Of a DNA stretch of 64,000 bases, positions 12,080 through 27,795 are shown piece after piece. A program made the position numbers and the translations under genes. A model generated the notes under the pieces. It searched no databases. It was not told where the DNA came from and saw only the letters and a program-made list of their open reading frames with translations. How positions within the stretch are numbered: the stretch's first letter is position 1; each line of letters begins with the position of its first letter. Source of the DNA: Chalara sp. BL73 (taxonomy: Eukaryota; Ascomycota; Leotiomycetes; Helotiales); contig CAKJVC010000088.1 of assembly GCA_918026815.1 (NCBI GenBank), positions 992,001 through 1,056,000 on the forward strand, in the 5' to 3' direction.

Positions 12080-14789
12080 ATGGACGTCACATCACTATTA
12101 AATTCGAATAGCACGGCGGCGACTGCTGAGCAGACGGAGGTGCAAATAGATACTAGCCGCACAAGAAATCGAACACCATGGGATGCAGGAGGCTATTCAT
12201 TACCCATCAACACCATTTCAAGAGGCCCAAACCCCTCTCAGAACATACCTAATCGCCTTGACCAAGAAAACGAAACTCCAACATCGCCGAAGCAACATAA
12301 ATTTTCAGACAGTCGGAGCAGTCTCTCATCCTTCACATCCTCTTTACACTCCACAAGTCATTCCACGAGTCACTCCAGGTTCTCGTCCATGTCAACGATC
12401 AATAGCAACAGTGACCAAGATCTGAACACAGTTCCTGCTAATGAGGCACCAACTATAACCAAATCTGCTCTAAAATCTTTGGATTTAGCTGTCATCTCCC
12501 CGAAAGATAATGCCCCAAGCACAATCCCTTCTCCCACCGGATCCTTTGACGCTCTTGCACTTGCTGAGCATCATACATTCGCTCCGCAACTACATCCGCA
12601 AGACACAAATGGATCGACGCAAACAATGCCCAAGGATAACGAGAAGTCGAGCATATCGCCTCAATACACTTCACAAGGACGGCCGAGCTCCCCCAGCGAT
12701 GCCATCTTAATCAAGCGGACCGCGGTGCCCATTTTACGAGTCGACACAGCGGTCCCTATTTTAAGAGTCGACACAGCGGATGCACGGTTGCATGGAGCAA
12801 GTCAGCATAACTCGTGAGTAATACGTGCTTCGTTTTGGCTACCCTTTTGTCAGCGTTGTTTTTCCTTTTATGCTACTTTGACTATGGGCCAGGATACCAT
12901 CTTCCCAGCCAATATTATTCATATTTGTAGTCGACGTTATTAAATGCTATACTTTCGGTATTTCCCTTGATTTTTAGAAGATAGATTGTCGACTGATCGA
13001 TCAATCCACTTATGGGATATCTGCTAACGTATCTAGAAATAGCTATCTATCAGCTCCACCACTTCATGACTACCCGCACCAATCAGGCAGGAAGTCTCAC
13101 AAGAGATCAGTGTCGGCCCCAAATTTCCCTCGTTTTGGTATCTCCGCAGGCAGAGACCCTATTGATTTCAATGCTCATTCAGCGACGACGGAATACTCTA
13201 CGAGTATGGCTCGCACACTCGACGCACACTATGACACCAAACATTTGGATTTTAATCGGAATCTGCATGTAGTGGCTGAACCTACACCACCTTCATCTCA
13301 TCATCCAGACATAGCTTCTCCTAGCCCGTTGACATATCATACACCGGATACTCCACCTAGAGCGAGCGCAGAGCCTGAGCCACAGACTGCCACATGTATG
13401 TATATTCCCAATTGTGACACAGAGTCGCAACTCCGGAAGGCCATATCTCACATTTTTGGACGCAACAAGATGTGCACACGTCTTATTCCCCAGCTTGTCT
13501 GGGTCCATTATTGCCGTAAACACTATCAGCGCAGTCGGTACCGCAATCCCAAGGAGTACGCTAAACTTCAGTGCAACCTAGTGCAAGAACAAATCCGAAG
13601 AATTCACAACTGGTCAGAGACAAACGCTGCTAATGGTGAACCTGGTGTCGTCCAAGACTGGGGGTTGTCTGTCAGAAAACGCGAGGCGAAGCGGCTAGAA
13701 GATGCCAAGAACAAGAAGAGACGCGCTGCTACTCTGGACCATGATGTAAGCGATGATGAATCGAGATCAACAGACTTCGTGCCTCCCACAGCCGTCCCAC
13801 AGTGGTTACTAGACAGTTGCGGCAAAGGATATACTACCCAGCAGATTCTGGAGATATTCAACCGTCTCCATGCGGCGGTTTTGCAGGATCTTATCCCCCA
13901 GTTTCCGGATATTGAGATCCTCCCTAACATCGTCACGGACCAAGATGTTCCAAAGTCACCAAAAGGTTATACTAAAAGAGATCAGCAGCCCTTCCACAGT
14001 CATCGTCGGTCACAATCTTTAGGTGTTTCGATTAGTTCAAGTCGAAGAGCAAGCCAGTCTTCCTGGAGTGCGGAGGATTTGACATATGGCTTTCCCGCCC
14101 AGAAGAGGCATCGTATCAATGGCTGGGTTGAGGATAGTATGGCAGAGCAATTTCAACCAGCGTTTGCTCGCAATGATCGCCAGATCGAGGCAGGAAGACG
14201 GGTTCAGCAATTGCCCCATCGCCCAGTATTCGCTAACATCGAAGAGAATCAAATTATCGAGGAACCAAGCAATGGATATGTTTTGAAAGATCCATCTTAT
14301 GGCAACTCTGGTAAATCATATGAACAACCACTTCTTAAAGCGCCGGTACCGCAAAGATATAATGGCCAATCAATGGCCGTGCATCTCGAGAGGAGCAATG
14401 ACGAGTTGCGAACTGCCAAACGGCCGGCTCATCACCGGTCTCAGTCAGATATGGGCTTCCCTCGTGGCCGTGCGACATACTCTTCATCGCCAGTTATATA
14501 TACCACAGACCAAACCTTTCAGAACAACTCTTTCCTGCCTCAAGCCCAGCCTAGGACCATGAGCTACACTCCCTTTCAGTTTCGCCAGGAGCAGTCTACA
14601 CCAGCGATACTTTCCAGCCCACATGTAGTTACAAACAGGCACCATCGCCACCAGAGCACACCCATGATTCAAGTTCAGCCTGCCATATACGGGCGCGAAA
14701 TCCCACCATCTGAACCATTCTACCAATTTTCATATCCGCAGACGCGTATCAATCCCATAGCAGAGGTGGGGCATGCGAGAGATTATTAG
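12080..14789 (+). CDS. Large Ser/Pro-rich protein with conserved Cys/His block, possible regulator
   Basis: Two exons (12080-12813, 13037-14789) are joined across a 223-nt intron with GTGAGT donor, perfect GCTAACG branch point and ATCTAG acceptor, giving 828 residues. The first 350 residues are low-complexity Ser/Thr/Pro-rich and contain an exact nine-residue tandem repeat. A compact conserved-looking block follows at about 365-420: Cys365, Cys371, Cys391, His402, Cys404 and His407 with many Arg/Tyr (VHYCRKHYQRSRYRN), which suggests metal binding. A basic Lys/Arg stretch (KRREAKRLEDAKNKKRR-like) near 450 is a likely nuclear signal. The C-terminal half is disordered with repeated HRRSQS/HHRSQS-type motifs that resemble kinase or 14-3-3 sites. 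I believe the block is widespread in filamentous ascomycetes but cannot name a function. Confidence 0.8.
12719..12772 (+). repeat. Tandem 27-bp in-frame repeat (TAVPILRVD twice)
   Basis: Two adjacent 27-bp units encode the same nine residues but differ at several third codon positions. The duplication is therefore old enough to have collected silent changes while keeping the peptide. Confidence 0.9.
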
Positions 14790-15567
14790 TATAATTTAAA
14801 CTAGAGAATGCCGTACGAATTTAATCAGCATGGGTTCCTGTTAGTCTCTATACTGCACATCGCGGCCACATTTACCAGCAATACGGATTATGATATTTTA
14901 CTTTCAATCAACAAGGAGCGAAAAATTTGGGTTCCGGCGTCATGTAGGGAGGCAACACTGTCCGGCACAGTAAGCCCTGCAATCTTTTAAGGAATTATGA
15001 AATTGGGAAAAGAAAGGTGCTAGAATGGGAAGAATAATGTTGGCCGCGCCATGCCCTTCACCTCACAGTAATCTAATTAGACGAATACACATGACTTTTT
15101 AACTGACCCATATTTCTCCCATCTCGATCTATTCCTCACTATGTTTCCATATGTGTGCTCAGGGAATCTTGGGGAACGGAGATGTGAAGACTGAGAAATG
15201 CATTATTCTGCCTGCTGTGTCCTAACAGAGGCGTCGCTCTACTCGGAGCGTCTTACTCCCCCAGTTTGATAGCGGTTTGTGGCGTCTGCTTACCCCCTGG
15301 AGCTAAGCGAGCAGAAGGAGGCTTGGCCCAGGTCTGAGATCCAGCTTCTCTCAATCGCCATTTCAGCAGGATGAAACACCCCCATTATGCTTTATGCTAC
15401 ACGGGAAAGAAACTCCACCTGGCGGCGGGCAGAGGATCTTGATTTTCACATGAACGGTATTCCTACCTATCCATCTTCCGCAAACCAGTAAAACAAAAAC
15501 AGGGTTCAAGGTACAAAAAAATACTATATCGATTAAATTATAGGGGTATCTAATCAATCAAACATCA
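14790..15567. other. Convergent 3' region
   Basis: This 780-bp stretch lies between the end of the Cys/His protein gene and the end of the permease gene. No gene is seen; presumably two 3' untranslated regions. Confidence 0.5.
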
Positions 15568-17322
15568 TCAAACATCATCAACCTTCAGCACCGCCCCGGT
15601 TCCTTGATTCAACAACACCTTCGTCCGTCTCGTGCTGGCTTTGCGGGGATTCGGCGCGTCGAAGATGTCTTTCATCTCTTCCAATGTCTTGCCCGCCGTC
15701 TCTACGAAGAAGAAGTAAATGATGACCATCTCGATCACGATCCAGATGATATACACGAGATATAGCTTCCACCCGATCTTTGAAATGCCGACGCTGATGC
15801 CATACGTGTTAACCACCATGGCGACGTTCAAGAACAAAAAGTTGAGCCCGGATCCCTTGGCGCGCGTGCGGTTCTCTAGACACTCCACTGCATAGAGGGT
15901 TTGGAGAGGCGTGAAGCCCCAGGCGAAGATGATACCGAAGAGGAAGATGGAGACGATGACGCCGTAGGATAGCGAGGCCTTTTTCTCGGCTTCGGCGGTG
16001 AAGGCCGTGAGCATGATGTAAGAGATCAGTGCGCCGGAAAGACCTGCGAGCATCATGACACGGCGGCCGAGCTTGTCGAGCAGGGTGGCGCCGTAGATGG
16101 CGCCAAGCATGCTGAAGATAGGGTTTATAGCGTTGATGAGGAGTTGTTTGTTCTTGTCGTGAATTCCAGCGTTCTCAATCATACTAGGCATAAAGTAGGA
16201 TACGACGTTGTTCCCTTAAGAAATGTGAAGTTAGTAAATATTCTTAGTAAGCCCCGGTGGAAGTTCTAGAACCTACCTGACCATTGCCCAAAGAAGGACA
16301 TGCCAATCACCATGTAAAGTCTATATCGTGCACCGCGGGTATTGACCAATTCTCGCATGTCCCACCATGGGTTCTCGTTGCGGAAAAGCGCCATCTGCTC
16401 TCTGATTTCCTGGTACTCCAGCTGCACGATTGGCGAGTTCTCGTCGCCGTCTCCATGGTACTTGGCAAGAACGGCCAACCCTTCTTCTTGTCGATCGTGG
16501 GCAATCAACCAACGTGGACTTTCTGGGAAGAACAGAATCAAAACCATGACAACGGACGGGAGGCCAGCCTGCACGATGGTAGGGATGCGCCACGCCCAGG
16601 CCGTGGTGAAGTTTTTGTTCGAGCCGTAGGTCGTCCAGCCAGCTAAGATATTACCAAGCCACCAAAAATTGTTATACATTCCGGCCATTGTACCACGATA
16701 AGCTGGGTGCGCAAGCTCGACAGTGTATGCTGGGCCAGCTGCAGATGCAAGTGCAGCTCCGAAACCGAGAACAAAACGTCCTCCTTGGAAAGCGGCGAGG
16801 TTCTGCGCTGATCCTTGGACTGCGGTTCCAATTACGACAACGAGACATCCAATAAAGATACACCATTTTCGGCCGTAGCCATCAGCAATGAAGCCGCAGA
16901 ATGGGAACGCGGCAATTTGTCCTAGATTGTAGATGATGAAGATGATGCCGGTGCTCGATCCAGCTCCACTTAGCCCGAATGACCGTTGATACGGAATCAT
17001 GGTGTTGATTGCCCCCATGAGCGAGGAATCTATAAAAATATGTTAGCATTGCAATCCAGTATTTTACTTCTGCACGATTTTACGTACCAAATCCATTCAT
17101 GGTCGAGACCATATAACCAACCGCCATGATAAAGTAAAGCTTCAGCATGTTCGGTGACAGCAAGGAGGGCTTCTGCGCCTCCACAGCTGCAGCAAGAGCT
17201 ACGCTGGCAGCATTGAGTTCGACAACATTGTTGTCTGCCTTGTCGGCGTAGGCGACCTCAGCATGCTGCTTTTCATCGTGTTCTGCGGCACCTCCAGCTC
17301 CTTGGTGAACTGTGGTAGACAT
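15568..17322 (-). CDS. LAC12: MFS sugar permease, LAC12-like (lactose/beta-galactoside transporter)
   Basis: Twelve-helix major-facilitator proton symporter of the plasma membrane. Three exons (17322-17088, 17029-16277, 16214-15568), with introns of 58 and 62 nt, give 544 residues. I chose the ATG at 17322, which gives the usual hydrophilic N-terminal tail; the longer frame from 17388 adds residues unlike the family. Diagnostic blocks are SLMGAINTM, SSTGIIFIIYNLGQIAAFPF, the DGYGRK loop motif, FFPESPRWL, the GNNVVSYF block restored by splicing, and the tail VETAGKTLEEMKDIFDAPNP, all as in Kluyveromyces Lac12 and related filamentous-fungal lactose permeases. It is divergent from a LAC4-type beta-galactosidase 1.6 kb away, which supports a lactose or beta-galactoside role. 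The family also includes transporters for other disaccharides and hexoses, so the exact substrate is inferred. Confidence 0.87.
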
Positions 17323-17412
17323 GACGGTAGAAGTCCACAAAGTGTGGGGAGAGAAATGCAAGAGGAAATGATAGACAGCCAGAGGCATGAATCATAGGCG
17401 ACATGGTGACTC

Positions 17413-17418
17413 TTTATA
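17413..17418 (-). promoter_or_regulatory. TATA-like box of the permease gene
   Basis: TATAAA reads on the minus strand about 91 nt upstream of the permease ATG. Confidence 0.4.
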
Positions 17419-17911
17419 GTTTCCTGCAGCTGGCCGGTCTGGTTTTTCCTGGGGAGTAGTATTGGCTCACTAGTCGATCAACCCCATGGGAGTCCAACGC
17501 GTGGTTTGACTAGGACTCCCCCCTCATTCTTCTTCTGTATATCGACAGTACAGGATCGTCGTGTTAATCTACTTGCATAGCATAGCGCCTACCAACCCCC
17601 CTCGGAGCACCCCAGGTTCAGGTTCTGCAGAGTAGAGCGAGGAAGAGATAAGGAGCCCCGCATCGTGACAGGCCTCGGCCCCGGCAAACCTTCTTCTTTT
17701 GTTGTTGTGCCCGGAGTACAATAGCAAATGAACCTCATTTTTCCTGGCAAAAGCCCACTTCTGAACCCAAAAAAAAAAACAAATCAGGATAGGGCAAGAA
17801 ATGCTTGTTTGCCTGCTTTGGGTGGTATAGTGTGGCGTTTTGATGAGATGAGTGGCTGCGGAATGGGCGTGTTGGCCAAGGAACAAGCAAGGGGAAAAAA
17901 AATTATATCGC

Positions 17912-17924
17912 CGGACAATTGCCG
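17912..17924. promoter_or_regulatory. CGG-N7-CCG palindrome, possible Zn2Cys6 factor site
   Basis: A near-perfect palindrome (CCGGACAATTGCCGG) lies in the shared promoter region. Inverted CGG triplets are typical contacts of fungal Zn2Cys6 regulators, but the spacing is not the N11 of Gal4/Lac9, so the factor cannot be named. Confidence 0.35.
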
Positions 17925-18348
17925 GGAGGAGCATCAATCGCAGAGAGCAAATGGAAGGGTTACGACAAGCAGCAGCAGCAGCAGCGGTAGTTGTTCAATC
18001 AAGAGTGATGAAAGAATAGGCTAGTTGCATATGCCGATGCAGTCAGCAAACAGACATTCAATGTTCTTGTTTGTGGTAAGCCATAAATGATAATGTATAC
18101 CAAAATTCTACCGTAAGTACCTCCTGGAAGTTTGCCGGTAATTTGTCCGAGAGTCCACCGGCCGAAGCTTCGGGACTAGCACCCGAGAAGCTCTTCTAGT
18201 CTCTATTAGATAAAGTCTACTTATCCTACTATGTACTTACAATATAGTAGGAACTAGCATGGCTGGAGACTCCAAAGACCCCCCCAACTTTGAATGGTAC
18301 AAATGCGCTAAGAGAAAAGCCACAAAGTCGTGTAAAACCTAGGGAATA

Positions 18349-18413
18349 CCCCACCCTTGATGCCTTGCTACATTTGGATTGGCGACGCTAACATCCGCAC
18401 AACGGCGCTGGGG
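18349..18413. promoter_or_regulatory. Pair of CreA-type carbon-repression sites
   Basis: CCCCAC (18349-18354) and CTGGGG (18408-18413) both match the SYGGRG/CCCCRS consensus of the CreA/Mig1 repressor. They lie 55 bp apart between the permease and the beta-galactosidase. Six-base matches are common by chance, so this is suggestive only. Confidence 0.35.
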
Positions 18414-18944
18414 ATGTCGGAGCCGATGAACACCTGACTCGAGACAGACAATAGGCTGACTTGAACACGAAAAGGGCTGACTTTTGCTAATAAAGATCTA
18501 AATATCTAGCACTAGCCATGACGACGCTCTCCTTTTCACCTTCGTAATGACAGAAACTATCCCCATCAATAACTTTACTAACTCAGAATATGGCTTGCTG
18601 AATTGTTCTAGATTTGAGCTAAGTGCACAGAGTTCAAGTCTAAGGGTTTCGAGTTATCATATCATATGATTATAGAAAACCTCTGCCAGACGAGGGTGCC
18701 CCTTACTCTCTGATACACTCGACTTGTTCTCTAGCCCACGAATACTTCTTATCCATCATTACACGTGGGAGTGGCGACTAGAACGGATCTATCCCACTAA
18801 TGATCGTGTCAGAGAGGTAGTACCACTACATTGGTCTTGCAGATCATGACTGGATATTTCGTGAATTTCTAAGAGGCTTTAAACCTCCACTACTATACCT
18901 TTTGATATTTCGTGTTTACATTAAGGAGAAGTCGATACAGAAAG

Positions 18945-22485
<3,541 letters not shown>

Positions 22486-22627
22486 ATTTGGCAATACAGA
22501 AAATAAGAATATGATGTGTAATTGCGAAGGGAGGGATGCTTGGAAGTATGTACGTTGATTGAATATATACAGCTGAATATTTCTCTTATACCATATATAT
22601 CCCTCCTATGTCCCTTGATGAGGCTCT

Positions 22628-23731
22628 TTACAAGCACTGTGAGTACCACTCATTGCTGTAAGTGCAGGTTGTGCCCTCTACACAAGTTCCGCTACCGGCC
22701 CATCCACTTCCTCCGCATTGCGCGTACTTCGGCAGCGTCCCGGCTGGAGCAGCAGTTGTCGTCACCGGCGCAGCACTCGTGACAAGGGTCGTCTCTGCAG
22801 GCTTGGTCGTCGTGCTTGGACTAGCTGGATTACTAACTACCACGCCACCTGGGCCAGCGACGCTCGTGGTCAGGGAACCGCTTTCGATGTACACGCCGCT
22901 GAAGTAGAAATCCTCGTTGGTATCTGTGCGGCCGCTGACGGGGAGCTCGAGGACGCCCAAGTGCCAGTCGGCGCCATTGGATGAGGTTGAGGCAGAGACG
23001 GCGGAGACAGTAAGGGTTAGCGGGGAGGAACCGGTGGAGTGCCAAAATGCTACTGTGTTGGCGGTAAAGTCCTAGTTCTGTGTTAGTGTGTCATAGGTGG
23101 AAGGGGGAAGGAGAGGTGGACATACAATCTCATATGCAACATTATGCCACACATCTGCAACCCACTCAGTGCTCCACTTGCTCTGTCCACCGACGAACCA
23201 CTGCAGAGCCGTATTCGAGTTTCCGCTCGCACCGCTGATCCACCCGCTCTTCAACTCGGTGAAATGCGACTCGAAGAAGTTGATCTGGTGTTCTCGATAG
23301 ATGGAGGGAGCGTTAGTGGCGGAACGCTTGATGCTGAAGTGATACCACACCTTTCCCTTGTTGATGGCGGCGGTGGTCTGGGGAATGAGCTCTGTGCGAC
23401 GCATATTCTGACCGTTCCAGTACGCTGTGCTGTCAAGTGTGAATTTGGCACCTTGCTTGCTGCCGCTGTCGGCGGGGTTCTTGTAGCTTGAGGCAAGGTT
23501 AACGTAGGCCGTCACGGCGCTGGATCCGTGCTGGGAATGTTAGCCGTTGTTCTGTGAAGGACCAAAAAGGAGATATACAATATAATATTGATAAGGCCCG
23601 ACTTGGTTACTCCATGACCAGTTGTTTAGGTCGGTGCTGGATGTGAACTCGTTGAATCTTCCATCCCAGAGAATCGCGCCGAATGCAGTACTGGCGCTTG
23701 CCAGAGCAGCAACAGCTTTTGGGAACAGCAT
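22628..23731 (-). CDS. Secreted GH131 beta-glucanase with C-terminal CBM1
   Basis: GH131 enzymes are fungal glucanases acting on beta-1,3, beta-1,4 and beta-1,6 glucans including cellulose. Three exons (23731-23579, 23530-23126, 23071-22628), with introns of 48 and 54 nt, give 333 residues. The ATG at 23731 opens directly on a signal peptide ([18 protein letters not shown]). The mature chain starts [20 protein letters not shown] and runs through [24 protein letters not shown] and HFSIKRS, the hallmark GH131 blocks. A Thr/Ser/Pro-rich linker at about residues 260-298 leads to a family-1 cellulose-binding module ([15 protein letters not shown] ... YSQCL) at the very C-terminus. The genes end tail to tail with the beta-galactosidase, 142 bp apart. 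Its closeness to the lactose genes may be chance. Confidence 0.9.
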
Positions 23732-24793
23732 ATTTAGAGTTTCCAATCAACAGAATACGCGGTCATTCATAGGAAGGGTTGGGATGGGCAAAAGAAAGTC
23801 TAGGCTCTAGGGCACGACCTGGAATTTAAACCTTCGAGATGCCCATGAAGTGATCATCTGAACGACAGATATAGACATCGAAATTCGCCATAGCAAGGCA
23901 GTGCGGTCCGTATTGTCAAGTATCATATAACCACGAAGCTTGATTCGACTCCCACGCGTCCCAGCTACTTTATCCGGGGCATCGCAATGCGGAACACTTA
24001 TTCCGCGGCGGTCCACAGTGGTAGGGAGCGGCGGGCTATCATTGCAGATATTTCTCCATTAGCTGTTAAGGCGGGAAAGGGAGAGCATATGCACATGGTC
24101 CTACAACTTGTGCAATAAACGAGGGGTGAAATCCTTTGGCTTGCCAGGGGGAAGTAGTTCTTTTGGCAGCATCTCACGCAAACGAATATTCATCATCATA
24201 TCAATGGTAAGTTCGCAGATCATGTCTTGTCAGGGCGGTCCGTCTCTGCCGGTGGGCTTGGGAAGAGCCGTGATTTGAGGCTGTTAAAATCGGATGGAGA
24301 AATGAATTCCGGCAAATATATTGAAGCTGTTTCAAGCAGAGAGGTTTATCCCGCTCTTGCTTCTCCACATTTCGCTTGTGACCCTGGTTCCTGCCAAGAG
24401 CCTTGTCAAGATCAATGGCTGGTCATGTGATGTGAACAAAACGTAAATACCTGTCGTCATTTCAGATGCCTCTCCCATAGGCGTAAGCAAATATATAGTC
24501 TGTTCAATTGCAAACGCACCAATACCATATTGTGGCGGTTGTTTGGTTGAATGTGATACTTGTTTCGATAGCAAGGAACATGCTATGAATGTGAGACACA
24601 GCTCACTACAAGCCTCCACTGAAGTATCCTTCCTCTATTTGTTTTGTCTATCTTTCCTTTTAAATACTTTCTACTTGTCCTACTCTTTTGGAGTGTTGGG
24701 ATACATCACATGCATATCTAAATGCAACGCTCATATCGCCTCGCTCAAACGCTTCTCACATCAATGACCATGGGATCTAACGTCGCCGTCTCT
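23732..24793. other. Intergenic region upstream of GH131
   Basis: About 1 kb holds the GH131 promoter and the 3' end of the oxidoreductase gene. Only short frames are seen. Confidence 0.5.
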
Positions 24794-26518
24794 TTAATGT
24801 GCTGCACCAAAGATATCCCCACCCTCGGGTCCATTCCTGGCTTTCTGCAGTCGCTCTGCGGAGGTCTTCATGATATGCGGAAGCCCTACATCGTCAAATG
24901 GCTTGTCCTTTATAATCATTTCCGCGACGCCTTTTGCAGCCAGCCAGATGACCGGCACTATTGCACCAGTCAGTATCCAAGGTCAAGAAATCAGGAACCA
25001 GTTTGATACATACTTCCATGCCCATTAAATCCAGCAATGATGACCTGACCAGGTCTACCAGGTACGTCTCCAACGTGCGGTAGAGAATCCCACGAATATC
25101 CCATAACTGCATTCGTTGTTAGACCTACCAGTTTCCCGGGAAATCCTAGTAAGCATATCCATAATACTTACCGCCAGTCCAGATCTTGTCAACCTTGGCC
25201 CCAGAATTGTCCCATCCTCGGAAAGTTCGTTGCATATATCCATCATAGTAGTCCTTTGCAGCCTCGATCAACACACCGTCATTGACGTTGTTAAACCATT
25301 GCTCTTTGAATGGACGGAAGGTGTGGGATGCGCCACCAACGATGACACTACCATCGTGCCGAGGGATCAGGTAGTCGAGGCCGAGGCCATCGGGAGTATA
25401 GACAATGTAAGAGTTCGTTACCAAAGGCGCGGTGAGCGAGGCTGTTTCGGGAACGCTGATTCGGGAGCATATCCCCTTACTGCAGACTTGGGTCAACGAC
25501 GCTGAGATTACGAGAGACATGTGACTTTGGGAAGTAAGGCTTTGGAAGAGCTTACCAAGGTACGATACTCGCTGAGTATTCCGGAATCAGTCCTGATACA
25601 TAGCCATTGTTTGCATGAATGACCTTCTTTGCTCTCATGGACCCTCTTGGAGTTTCAACCACGAAATCACCAGCCGGCAATTGTGTGACTTTGGTCACTG
25701 GTATCTGAGTCTGAAGGTGCACACGACCCGTTCGAAGAGTCTTCTTTAGTAAATGAATAATGAATTTATACGGCCAAAGTGTTGCAGCTGTATAAGTAGC
25801 ACAAGCTTTTGCTCCCTTCACTCCAGAAACCTATCATCTCCATCAGTGCCACTACAAGAATATGAAGGCTAAGATATGACCTTACCCCTTCAGTAGCTTC
25901 GCCGTTCGTCCAATCCACATCCTCCATGTACTCCAACCCTTTCATACTATCATAGACCGCCTTCGCAGCATCGGCCCCCTTCTGGTTAGTGTACGCATTA
26001 CACGTCCTCGTAAGCACAAAATCGCAATCGACCTCATCCTCCGAGATAAACTTTTTGAGAGCTTTCAGATTAGCGATCTCATACTTAGCCCACTCTTCTC
26101 CGGCCTCAACGCCATATCGCTTGATGTACGTAGGAATATGGCCGTAGAGATCTGGGCGGACGTGTCCTCCTACCCTTCGTTATTAAGTGCTCGATGGAAA
26201 GGCAGAAGAGGGAGAGTTCTGTGAGGAAAGAGAGGCGAAGGTACCATTGCGGCCAGTGGCTCCCGAACACACTCCACGAGCTTCGAGGATGGTGATAGAG
26301 AGCTTGGATGCTTCACCGCTTGATTCAGCCTCGACAAGGTGGTAGGCTGTCGCTACACCAGCGAAGCCGGCGCCGATAATAAGAATATCAGTTGATTCTG
26401 GTAGTGCTTCGCTACTTCTGTAGTCATGAAGCTCATGAAGCTCTTCGTGCCAGAATGGCTTAGTTGTGTCTCCCACGTGTGGAAGAATGGGCGGACGGTT
26501 TGGCGGTGAAGTCGCCAT
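24794..26518 (-). CDS. FAD-dependent oxidoreductase (DAO superfamily), amino-acid-oxidase-like
   Basis: Flavoenzyme of the D-amino-acid-oxidase/glycine-oxidase-like superfamily, probably oxidising an amine or amino acid. Six exons (26518-26245, 26169-25886, 25830-25556, 25479-25172, 25106-25014, 24957-24794), with introns of 55-76 nt, give 465 residues without a break. The N-terminus carries the dinucleotide-binding motif DILIIGAGFAGVATAYHL, then ARGVCSGATGRNGGHVRPD, a typical FAD/substrate block formed only after splicing. Central VHLQTQIPVTKV and RAKKVIHANNGY fit the family, and the C-terminal flavin-contact stretch reads FNGHGMPVIWLAAKGVAE. No signal peptide is seen. It is divergent from an amino-acid permease 1.28 kb away, and GATA sites lie between. 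Substrate is unknown. Confidence 0.87.
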
Positions 26519-27795
26519 GTTAGGGCTCGGGTGTGTGTCAGGGTAGAATCTTGCTCGGGGGCAGCCGACTTCAAATCGACTTGGAATTGTGAGTGCGGTA
26601 GTAAAAATCACGCGAGAGAGAGATTTAAGTTCGACTCAGCAAAGCGGGTCTAATGCGAGAAGAATAAATCGAGACGAATCTGGGGACGTGGGCCATGCCT
26701 GAATCAGTTTGTTAAATGAACCCTTGTGTCCAGATATCAAACTATATCTTCAAATTCCCGTTCCTTCTTCTGCAAAATGAAATGTCGAAGTACGATTGCA
26801 GACTTTGTAGATAGGTTGAGATATACTGCAAAAGATGGCTAGATGCAAACTTTGACACACCCACTCTTTAGATGTCTGATTGCCAAGTTTGATGCCAAGC
26901 TTGGTGGCATGATCTTTGCTGGGTAAAATAACGCCAATATAAGCTTATCTGTTTATCTATACTTTTAGGGGAAGGGTAGGGTAAAGATGGAGGCGTGATA
27001 ACTCAAAGCATTGCATGATGCTTAAACCGGGTTTTGTTCACATATTCAGCAAGTTGAGAAATGGCTGTGTGTCCTAACGATATCCTGAACATCAACCGAG
27101 CGTGGAACCGTCCATCAATATTTCAGGTGGTAGAATAGATAAGAGTATGTCTCGCTGCTCGATGACTATCTAATACTGCAATTAACATGGCGGCCTCCGG
27201 TAATGTTATGCCATTTCTCCTTTCTGTTCGAAAATACTAAGCCCTGCAATATGTAGGTAGGTTGCTAAGTCGGATTCGTGCGGGGAGATACACTCAGGGT
27301 CTTCCACATATTGACACCATGGATGCAACACAACCTCGTGGATGGAAGACAAAAAAGGAAAAAAGGGAGACGTCATGGTTGCATGCTCTATAGATTGCAG
27401 TCATAGCTGGTAACCATGCGTTGATTGGCCATTGCAGATGAATACCCTTGTGCCTGTGTTCGAAACCTCGGTATCACTTGACATGTATTGCCAATAGACA
27501 AGCATGATGCATGATTTTATGCTTCCAGAAGCCTGCGTGTGCAGCACGGTTGTGTGCTTCCCGTGGTATCAAGAAATTATTGGCCCTTATTTTTACACCA
27601 ACGTGGTTACATTGAACGCTCCTTAGGCATGCAAAACTTCCATGCAATATTCATATTACTCCCGATAAGAGACCGCAGATCACAAGCATAGATGCAACCA
27701 CCACATAAAGGATTGGTGTCGACCTTTGGATTTAAGTCCCAGGGTCCTCCTAAGAGTTCCCAAGAATTCCCCAGAAAGCTTCATCATTTATCAAG
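26519..27795. promoter_or_regulatory. Divergent promoter region with GATA sites
   Basis: About 1.3 kb lies between the oxidoreductase and the permease. HGATAR matches for AreA/Nit2-type nitrogen regulators occur at 26945-26950 and 26953-26958 (both minus strand, 2 bp apart), at 27137-27143 and at 27663-27668 (plus). The tightly spaced pair is the kind AreA-type factors favour. No coding frame is seen. Confidence 0.45.

Larger units (their letters stand above)
17323..18944. promoter_or_regulatory. Divergent promoter region of the permease/beta-galactosidase pair
   Basis: This 1.6 kb non-coding stretch separates the two start codons. It holds a TATA-like box for the permease, a CGG-N7-CCG palindrome, a CGG-N8-CCG repeat (18137-18150), two CreA-type sites and a short AGC trinucleotide run near 17970. 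No coding frame is convincing. Confidence 0.5.

Noticed and set aside
18600..18660. tRNA-like B-box sequence (GAGTTCAAGTC)
   Set aside because: No matching A box or cloverleaf stems at the right distance.
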